In this document: piece by piece, positions 24,701 to 30,836 of the stretch
How the letters are laid out: each line of letters begins with the position of its first letter
How positions within the stretch are numbered: the first letter of the stretch is position 1
NCBI GenBank assembly: GCA_020717985.1
Contig: DYDH01000008.1
Coordinates: 1-35,325 of the forward strand
Direction of reading: 5' to 3'
From: Herpetosiphon sp.
GTDB lineage: Bacteria > Chloroflexota > Anaerolineae > Anaerolineales > Villigracilaceae
Length of the DNA: 35,325 nt
Program-made: the position numbers and the translations under genes
Notes under the pieces: generated by a model
Seen by the model: the letters and a program-made list of their open reading frames with translations, nothing else
Told to the model about the DNA's origin: nothing
The model's database searches: none

Positions 24701-27332
24701 CTACACCCTGGAAACTTTTTGCGCCGATGCTTTTCAAGAGCTTCACAGTTGAAGGTCCCATAAAATTGTACTGCGGATCGGATATATCCATGACACCAAC
24801 CCAGCCCCGTCCCATTACCGTGTCAGCGGTCCCGCCTTTCTTGGGCTCTGTCTTCTGAAACCTTTCCAGTTTGTTTGTCGGGATACCATACGCCACTAAC
24901 TCTTCAGGAAAGAATTGATTGCGGACGTTATCGTAGGACCAGATTGCGGAGGAATCTGCTTGCAATACCTCACTGGCACTTTTCACAATCTGTTGCAAAA
25001 CCTGGGATGGATCAAGTGTCCCAGCCATGGCCTCGGCCGCTTTACGCATGTGATCCAACTCTTCCATCCGTCGGGCACTATCATAAGCAATTGCTGCTTG
25101 GTTAACAAATAATTGAAGGGCCTCAATCTCATAATTGGGAAAGTCACGAGGCTCGCTATAATGTATCCATACAACTCCAATTCGCTTCCCTTGTATAGAA
25201 AGCGGTAAACACAAAGCTGCTACCACTTTATTACGGAACATCCTTGGATTCACATGTTTTCGATCTAGCAGTGCATTCTCAATTTTCTCGGAACTGCCAG
25301 TACGCATTACCTGCATGGTAATACCACTAGGGCGAATTACTTTCCTGATATCAACCTTATTGTCTGGCCCTGTAGTGAACAAGTTTCTTGCCATCCCCAA
25401 CTCATCAATGAGGACAACGCTAACCCATGATGCCCCTGCCGCTAGTTTTGTCCGATTAATTATATCCTCCAACAATTGTGAAGTTGGTTGAGACAACACC
25501 AAGGCATTACTCGCTTCAAATGACGCACGGATCTTTTCCCGTGCTGCCTTGGCTTCCTGAAAGAGACGCGCATTATCAATAGCGTTGGCAGCCTGGCCTG
25601 CAAAGGTGGAAAGAAGTTCCACATCATCATGATTAAACGCGTCAAGGGTAGTAAGATTATCCAGCGATAGCGCGCCGATCACTTTGCCTTTAACTTTAAG
25701 AGGTGTACAAATCGTTGATTTTTGCTTTCGCGTTTCCCTGTATTTGAATTCCTTGTACCTCTTATCTTCCAAAACATTGCCACTAACAATTGGCTCGCCA
25801 TGTTCATAAACCCAACCAGCAAATCCTTCCCCGATTCTAAGTGTCAAAGCCTTGTCTATTTTTGCGCTATAACCATGGCTGGTCTTAATGTGCAGCGCCT
25901 CGGTCTTTTCGTCAAAGAGATGAATGGAGCCATTCTCTGCCGAAGGAAAGGCTGTCATAGATGAATCCATGATGAGTTGTAGTATCTGATCGATTTCGAG
26001 CACACTTCCAAGGGCTTGACCTGCCTTAATTAACCCGCGTAGACGCTCCTCAAGTAGGTGGACTTGACGTTGGTCACGCAAAAATTCCGCTTGACCAACT
26101 TCTTTCCCTTCGTCATCTCTTAACGACACCGCAGACAGAAGTACTGGGATTTTTGCTCCATCTCGGTGCTTTAAGCTAATCTCATAATTGGCGATTCTTC
26201 CTTGCTTTTGCACAATATCCCAAATTTTCCTTGCATCATCGATATCCAGATGAAGCTTTTCAACGGTATTACCTTTCATTTCATTGGTTGTGAATCCAAA
26301 CAGCTCCTCAGCTTGCTTGCTAAACACTGTTATACGCTTGGCACCATCCATGGAAATCACTGCGTCGAATGAACTTGCTATCAGACTATCTACATGCTTG
26401 CGAGTTCTTTCCAGATTCGAAAATAACCTAGCATTTTCAATAGCAGGAGCCACTTGACCACCTAGTGTTCTTACGGCATCCAAAAAGGCTTGGTCGTACG
26501 CTTGAGCCAAATAACTTTGTAAAGAAAGTGCACCTACGATCTTCTCTCCAACCCTTAGAGGAAGGCAAATACCGGATTGGCTAGGACCTTTTCCACTAAG
26601 AAGGGGTTTTATATTTAATGTCTTCCATTCTTGTTCCGCTTGCTCAAAACTGGACCAGACCTGTTCCTTCCCACTTTTAACCACATGACCAGCTAATCCC
26701 CAACCCGAAGAATCAAAACCTAGATACCTTTCAGGCAAGGGGTCTGATTTACCCTCATCATAAGATTGGTGAAATTGAAGAGTATCTGTTGTTGAATCGT
26801 AAAGCGCAATAAAGAAAGTTTGCATTGTAAGTTGTTCTTGCACGTAATTCCACACAAGCGCCAATTGTTTTTCTAGGTCAGTCGTTTGGGTAAGCTCGCG
26901 GCTGACTTGTACCAGTGTGGAGAGATATTCATGTTCCCGACGAATACGTTTGCGTTCCGCAGCATTATAGATTGTCAGTGCAAGTTGCTCAACGTTAAAC
27001 GGTTTGGCGATGTAACTATAAGCGCCTATACGATGTGCTTCTTCTCCCGATTTCAGCCCCCAGCCTGTGAAAAGGATGACTTCGATGTTGGAATATCTTG
27101 ATTTAATATGCTTAAGAATCTCCATACCACTAGGACCTTCTCCCAGCACTTCGTCAATCAGGGCAACATCGAAGCGACCTTTTGTTTTCTCAAGGGCTTG
27201 CAAGGCTTCTTCAAAATTAGCAACATCCTTTACTTCATACTTATATGGTTCCACCCGCAGATAACTTGCCAGTGGTTCTCGCACACTGTCTTCATCGTCT
27301 ACCAAAAGCAGGCTTAAAATCGGTTCACTCAT
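21798..27332 (-). CDS. Giant hybrid sensor: receiver, PAS, eight GAF domains, histidine kinase ATPase
   Basis: An 1844-residue soluble sensor with no membrane helix. In order: a receiver (1-125, acidic pair D12/D13, D60 in FDVALIDEVLG, YIAKPF); GAF 1 ending AIENARLF; a PAS domain (SSFDAVISMDGAKRITVFSK); then seven further GAF domains, each ending in a QAAIAI-type helix; a helical dimerisation-like region with candidate His in YAWGHAIKRES; and a HATPase_c domain with EIFLDNALYAM (N box), VSDNGPGFP (G1) and RGAGLGLVLAK (G2). The candidate His lacks the usual H-E/D context, so autophosphorylation there is uncertain. GAF domains bind small molecules or chromophores; the ligands cannot be read. 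Its ATG overlaps the S1-kinase stop as ATGA. Confidence 0.9.
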   Translation of the reverse strand: MSEPILSLLLVDDEDSVREPLASYLRVEPYKYEVKDVANFEEALQALEKTKGRFDVALIDEVLGEGPSGMEILKHIKSRYSNIEVILFTGWGLKSGEEAHRIGAYSYIAKPFNVEQLALTIYNAAERKRIRREHEYLSTLVQVSRELTQTTDLEKQLALVWNYVQEQLTMQTFFIALYDSTTDTLQFHQSYDEGKSDPLPERYLGFDSSGWGLAGHVVKSGKEQVWSSFEQAEQEWKTLNIKPLLSGKGPSQSGICLPLRVGEKIVGALSLQSYLAQAYDQAFLDAVRTLGGQVAPAIENARLFSNLERTRKHVDSLIASSFDAVISMDGAKRITVFSKQAEELFGFTTNEMKGNTVEKLHLDIDDARKIWDIVQKQGRIANYEISLKHRDGAKIPVLLSAVSLRDDEGKEVGQAEFLRDQRQVHLLEERLRGLIKAGQALGSVLEIDQILQLIMDSSMTAFPSAENGSIHLFDEKTEALHIKTSHGYSAKIDKALTLRIGEGFAGWVYEHGEPIVSGNVLEDKRYKEFKYRETRKQKSTICTPLKVKGKVIGALSLDNLTTLDAFNHDDVELLSTFAGQAANAIDNARLFQEAKAAREKIRASFEASNALVLSQPTSQLLEDIINRTKLAAGASWVSVVLIDELGMARNLFTTGPDNKVDIRKVIRPSGITMQVMRTGSSEKIENALLDRKHVNPRMFRNKVVAALCLPLSIQGKRIGVVWIHYSEPRDFPNYEIEALQLFVNQAAIAYDSARRMEELDHMRKAAEAMAGTLDPSQVLQQIVKSASEVLQADSSAIWSYDNVRNQFFPEELVAYGIPTNKLERFQKTEPKKGGTADTVMGRGWVGVMDISDPQYNFMGPSTVKLLKSIGAKSFQGVALKVGNEKLGVLYANYNRLRSFTEEDRRTLETFAYHAALAHKKARLLAQVSKARDAAKVVAQVTVLGDREATLLSVAMGTQQAMGCDVVTLYVYEQATGKLDYPPIMIGVSNPQKATRYREVPLNSIVYEMLRQDDLYIVPTIAEDALFKDRRFAQDERIESCIAIPLKVAEQKVGVMFVNYHSPHSFTADELTNIQLFANQAAVAIRNTQLYQAEHRYTQTLQAIQTTSAAVSSVLESNILLPMITNKAAEIFIAPATSLMLWDEHQENLVIRAAFGLSDEYQQSQRIPRYIVDKIIAEENLRPQAFNIRHKPIGDPKLVESEGLYNVLVAPLTIGKELIGILNVYSKGESHQFEEKEKELAAIFANHAAIAINNAKLHERTKEQAETLEGLYEAGRAITGSLAMDETLKRISEQALHVVGAQSQEGCFSHVALLEENRLCFIAGFPLEILDDLQQNVGEIDLLRDTKKGIAGLAVITRQSKNELEVSNGTNWIPLREGVNVHSQLSVPLQIGERVIGVLSIEHAKPAAFSNEDVKNIESLAAQAAIAIENARLFDAAETRARNLDTVLRISQTVNSSLELGKIITSACQAAVDLLGVTHSGLALFDANFEYGTVFAEYPNMGMQGLVFPLRGVPVEERLLETREPIVVFDISTEPAFDAAQSILNPSNTRTILLVPVMSKDKFLGSFGLDMMETKRVFTKEEIELSKVFASQVAIAIENSREHESLRAMKALVGPRTATEWMKMVSYAWGHAIKRESGIALRYLELLRQGLFNGDTPQVLKDLSSLNNVIERIKGIPIIAPLSEEEQIMQISLNNTLQVHLNHMWKHEPYKLAELSWNLDPKLDDAVSVKGSPQWILRAVEIFLDNALYAMLEASSPPFAITIATRHFDSIVEILVSDNGPGFPSGIDINNVGIEPVNKVEGSRGAGLGLVLAKTIAQTYGGDTRIDNTSHNGTTMVISLPCNVL

Positions 27333-29536
27333 TGGTTTACCTCCTCAGTAACAAAAGGCGCTTCAACAACAAATGTTGTTCCCAGCGGAATAAGAGATTC
27401 TTGAACGCATAGCGTTCCTCCCAGTGAGTTAATGAAACCACGCGCGATATAAAGACCTAAACCGCTTCCTCCGCGTGTTGAAAAACCGGGAGAAAAAATT
27501 CTCTTCAAGTGTGTTTGATGAATCCCTGGTCCATTATCTGTAAAACGAACACGAATTCGTTGCATTTTTTTATTTAGTGATGTAGTAATCCGCAAAAGAC
27601 TCTGTCCACTCAATTGAAAATGGTCAGCTTTTAGCGACATTTGCTGAACAGCATTTAACATCAGGTTAAGAAACACCTGCTGTAAGATAATGCTATTTCC
27701 CTTGATGGGTGGAAGGTCGGTTGCCAAATTGACTTCGATTTTAACATGATCTTTATAAGCGATAGGGCGCAACAAACTTACCGCGCTACTCACGACCTGA
27801 TTAACGTCAAAATTCTTCTGTATTTCATTTGTTTGAAGCAATTGCTGAAAAGCCTGCACCGTTGCTTTTAAATCAAGAACCAGATCAAGCAAATGTTGAG
27901 CAGATGTTTGTACTTTATCTAGGGTTTTCTCGCCACTTAAAAGGCGTGTTTCAAGATCAAGAGCAGTGATTTTGTTGAATACGTCATGCCCGAAGCCTCG
28001 CGCCAATTCGCCACTTAAGAGCATGGGATTAAGCGATTGGAGTTTTTTTTCGAGTACTTCACGGGTCAAGAGCGCGGCAAATAAAAGCGATCCTGCCTGT
28101 GCATCACGTAAGCGATAATGTGAAAATGCATCTGGCTTTTGGTGGAAGAAAAACACGGCATGCTGGATTTCGTCATTAACTTGAATCGGTACACCAATAC
28201 ACGATTCAAATGGCAAAAATTCAAGCAGTTTGGCAAATTTCGCTTTGGCATGTTCGGAGGCATGAGTTTCAAATATTGTCTCACCTTCCCGAATGACATC
28301 TTCGACCGGGCTTGCACCCAAGCTGTAAACCGCTTCCAAGTGAATTGGTGCATCACCAGCTTGTACCAAGATAGAAATTGTGCGAGAGGCTGAATCCAGG
28401 CGGAAGATTAGACCAATTTCAGCGCGGATGAGTTGAGTAACCTGCTCAACGGTAGTCTGAATGCGTTGCCGAATTGGAATATGGTCGCTCTGTGCAAGTT
28501 CAGCTTCGCGCGGGATAGGCGAGGGACTCGGCGCGGCACGCCATACCGGTAAAAACTCGCCACGAGCCAAACGCAATAGGAATGCTTCTATCAATTCGAT
28601 GTCAAGAGGTTTAGGAAAAACTTGCAAAACTTGCGCAGTTTCAATCTCATCTGCCCGGTCAATCAATGTGTCCAAACTGCTCATTATACAAATGTGAGCT
28701 TTGTGGTCATTTTTTCGGAGATGCCTAACTAATTCCAAGCCATCTTTCTCCATCAGGTTTAAATCTGCTAACAGGACTTGGCAATTGTGCTTCTCAACTT
28801 GGCTGATGGCTTTCTCAAACGATTCTGCTTCCAAGGCCCTAAAACCGCGACGGTTCAACCATGTTGTAAGTGATAAGCGCACCTCGTCATGGTCGTCCAC
28901 CACAAGTATCGTTCCCAATTGATCTCGAATCACCGAGGAAATTTGGGAGACTTGGTTTGCAAGGACAGGCATTGGCAACTTAACAGTGGCTTTGCCCACT
29001 GCGTTTGATGGGGTTTTGATGGCATCACGTTGAAGCATTAGCTCCTTGACGCTCAGTGTTAGCCGTTGGTTATTTGTATCAAGATTCGTAATAATTGCCT
29101 CAACCGCGTCCCCAACCCAAAGTACATCTTCTGGTTTATCAACCCGCCAACACGCAATTTCTCCAAGCGAGACAAAACCATTGATGCCAGCCTGAACACG
29201 TATAAAAGCTCCATTGGGGTGCAATGCCCGAACCGTACCGCGTACTGCGTTCCCTTCATGATTATGCTGAGCGAATTCTGGCCAAGGGTCTTTCAGAGTT
29301 GAGCGGCGGCTTAATTCTACATGGGCATCCGTCTCCTCAGTTTTGATAACCACCGCCTGAATTTTCTGCCCTACTTGAACAATTTCTGACGGTTCAACAT
29401 CTGCATCAAGATCCAGCTCGCGCCTTCGGATGTAGCCTAGCGTGCCATCTGGCATGCGTACGAAAATACCGAACGGGAGAATGCGTTCTACCATTACCTC
29501 AACCAAGGGTAAATCAGGTGGACGGTTAATTTTCAT
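27329..29536 (-). CDS. Histidine kinase with two N-terminal S1 RNA-binding domains
   Basis: A 735-residue cytoplasmic protein. Two S1 (OB-fold) domains cover about 10-80 (VERILPFGIFVRMPDGTLGY) and 96-168 (GTVRALHPNGAFIRVQAG, FVSLGEI, LTLSVKEL). A receiver follows at about 207-325 (D214/D215, D258 in VLLADLNLMEKDG, FPKP), then a GAF-like domain (about 355-495), a dimerisation region with H517 in GFGHDVFNKITAL, and a HATPase_c domain with FLNLMLNAVQQM (N box), FTDNGPG (G1) and GGSGLGLYIARG (G2). S1 domains bind single-stranded RNA or dock on ribosomes, RNases or RNA polymerase, so this kinase may sense an RNA or translation state. That combination is unusual. It is the first gene of the five-gene operon. 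Confidence 0.88.
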   Translation of the reverse strand: MKINRPPDLPLVEVMVERILPFGIFVRMPDGTLGYIRRRELDLDADVEPSEIVQVGQKIQAVVIKTEETDAHVELSRRSTLKDPWPEFAQHNHEGNAVRGTVRALHPNGAFIRVQAGINGFVSLGEIACWRVDKPEDVLWVGDAVEAIITNLDTNNQRLTLSVKELMLQRDAIKTPSNAVGKATVKLPMPVLANQVSQISSVIRDQLGTILVVDDHDEVRLSLTTWLNRRGFRALEAESFEKAISQVEKHNCQVLLADLNLMEKDGLELVRHLRKNDHKAHICIMSSLDTLIDRADEIETAQVLQVFPKPLDIELIEAFLLRLARGEFLPVWRAAPSPSPIPREAELAQSDHIPIRQRIQTTVEQVTQLIRAEIGLIFRLDSASRTISILVQAGDAPIHLEAVYSLGASPVEDVIREGETIFETHASEHAKAKFAKLLEFLPFESCIGVPIQVNDEIQHAVFFFHQKPDAFSHYRLRDAQAGSLLFAALLTREVLEKKLQSLNPMLLSGELARGFGHDVFNKITALDLETRLLSGEKTLDKVQTSAQHLLDLVLDLKATVQAFQQLLQTNEIQKNFDVNQVVSSAVSLLRPIAYKDHVKIEVNLATDLPPIKGNSIILQQVFLNLMLNAVQQMSLKADHFQLSGQSLLRITTSLNKKMQRIRVRFTDNGPGIHQTHLKRIFSPGFSTRGGSGLGLYIARGFINSLGGTLCVQESLIPLGTTFVVEAPFVTEEVNQ

Positions 29537-29544
29537 TACATAGG

Positions 29545-29550
29545 ATTATA
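29545..29550 (-). promoter_or_regulatory. -10 box for the five-gene signalling operon
   Basis: Consensus TATAAT on the minus strand ends eight bases before the S1-kinase ATG, predicting a transcript with almost no leader. No strong -35 box is visible at normal spacing. The IS1-family element starts about 85 bases further upstream, so the insertion may have altered upstream control. Confidence 0.5.
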
Positions 29551-29635
29551 CCGACAATCTATATAAGCTTGCCTATATCAATCCTCTGACAATCGTCTAA
29601 CAATTGCTCCCTTTTAGCATACATTTACTTTTCAA

Positions 29636-30416
29636 GGTAGTGGCTGAAAAGTAAGTGATGGTAAGATAAGGAATATGATCCAAAAAGCCTACCATTGTCG
29701 AGTGTGCGGAAGCACAAATATTGTCAAAAACGGCACAAACCGCCTGAAGCAACAGCAGTATCACTGCAAAGACTGCGGAGCGCGGCGCGTGCTTGAGTCG
29801 AAACGAGAGGCAAAAAAACGCAAAAGCCGATCATCCTCAACGCCTACCAAGAGCGCGTAAGTTTGCGAGGTCTAGAACGGGTTTTTGATGTTGCTCGCCA
29901 AAGTGTTTCCAGATGGATTGTCGAGCATGTAAAGAATCTGCCCAATCTCAAAGATACTTTATTACCGGCGAAACCAGAGGATATTCTGGAATATGACGAA
30001 GCTTGGAGTTTTGTGTTCAAAAAGATCAATAAACGCTGGCTTTGGACCGTCATGTGCCGTAGAACCCGACAAATCATTGCTTTTGTGATTGGAGATCGCA
30101 GTGAAAATACCTGTCGTCGCTTATGGAAAAAGGTTCCAATCGAATATCGCCATTGTCTTTCCTACAGTGATTTTTGGGATGCTTACCAAAAAGTCCTTCC
30201 GCACGAAACCCATCATGCGGTTGGTAAAGAGAGTGGACAGACATCTCATATGGAGCGTTGGTATTGTACTTTGCGCCAACATCAAGCTCGCTATGTTCGC
30301 AAGACCCTTTCGTTTTCAAAGCGCGATGCCTTTCATCACATGGTTACCAAATGGTTTATCGTTGATCACAATTTAGCCAGAAAACAACTCGCGTCACTTA
30401 CTTTGTAACCACTGCC
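29636..30416 (+). mobile_element. IS1-family insertion sequence
   Basis: About 781 bp, close to the 768 bp of IS1. The ends form imperfect inverted repeats: left GGTAGTGG then AAAGTAAGTGA, right (as complement) GGCAGTGG then AAAGTAAGTGA. The transposase genes fill the interior with an intact frameshift site. No 8-9 bp target duplication is seen at the outer edges, so the element may have recombined or lost one flank after insertion. A 10-bp inverted repeat (29625-29634 with 29645-29654) spans the left junction. Confidence 0.85.
29675..30408 (+). CDS. insAB: IS1-family transposase InsAB' made by -1 frameshifting
   Basis: InsA-type frame 29675-29860 (61 residues) encodes the zinc finger CRVCGSTNIVKNG with CKDCG. 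A run of seven A (29812-29818) followed by C is the slippage site. Reading back one base joins 29675-29818 to 29818-30408 and yields about 244 residues, continuing ILNAYQERVSLRGLERVFDV and SVSRWI, the expected IS1 helix-turn-helix region. The catalytic acids are visible: D in LEYDEAWSF, D in YSDFWDAY and E in HMERWYCTLRQ. All parts look intact, so the enzyme should be functional. InsA alone normally represses the element's promoter. Confidence 0.9.
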
Positions 30417-30480
30417 GCGCCTTTTTGTACCTGTGGCTGTCACACTCGAACCTGTCATTCTGGCAGAGAAGGAATTTCTC

Positions 30481-30576
30481 ATGAATCGAGTCTGTGAACG
30501 AGCGGATGAAGTCTTCACCCACTATCCAGAAACAAGTCCGCTGGAAAAGCAGCTCTCGTTATTTCAAGGCATGTGA
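30481..30576 (+). CDS. Short ORF, or 3' remnant of a gene cut by the IS element
   Basis: This frame encodes MNRVCERADEVFTHYPETSP and 11 more residues. AGAAGGA about nine bases before the ATG favours a real start. The same frame is open without a stop back to the IS edge (30418), giving VPVAVTLEPVILAEKEFL in front, so it could instead be the end of a disrupted gene whose 5' part is gone; no matching 5' part is seen left of the IS. Its stop overlaps the GTG start of the next ORF. I do not recognise the product. Confidence 0.4.
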   Translation: MNRVCERADEVFTHYPETSPLEKQLSLFQGM

Positions 30577-30836
30577 GCGTGGGACGCACCCTCAGCACCA
30601 TAACCCAATATCTCAACGAGACGGAAGCCATGCTGTCTTCGTTTCGCCGTGCCTTGAGACGGAGCGATCAATACATCTTCGATGGCATCTTTGCGTCGGC
30701 GCGCAAGCACATTACCGCCATCAGCCAGACCGATTCACTTTTGCCTTTTGAAGCCGTCCTGTTGGCTATGTTGCTTGAACAAGCCAAAGAAATCTCTGCG
30801 CTGCGGCAGGAGATCGAACAGAGAAGAAATGGATGA
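30573..30836 (+). CDS. Small helical protein encoded just before the DNA polymerase
   Basis: An 87-residue protein from a GTG start: MSVGRTLSTITQYLNETEAM and a helical remainder ending EQAKEISALRQEIEQRRNG. It is predicted all-helical with a C-terminal coiled-coil-like stretch. The GTG overlaps the preceding stop, and its own stop overlaps the polymerase ATG by eight bases (ATGGATGA), so the genes are translationally coupled. A second GTG two codons later is possible. A polymerase accessory role is inferred from coupling only. Confidence 0.6.
   Translation: MSVGRTLSTITQYLNETEAMLSSFRRALRRSDQYIFDGIFASARKHITAISQTDSLLPFEAVLLAMLLEQAKEISALRQEIEQRRNG

Noticed and set aside
30494..30751. 85-codon plus-strand ORF before the polymerase
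   Set aside because: It overlaps the better-supported coupled ORFs in a different frame and has no ribosome site.
30682..30828. Longer N-terminus for the DNA polymerase
   Set aside because: The extra 49 residues are an out-of-frame reading of the 87-residue ORF; the ATG at 30829 gives the family-like start and a coupled overlap.
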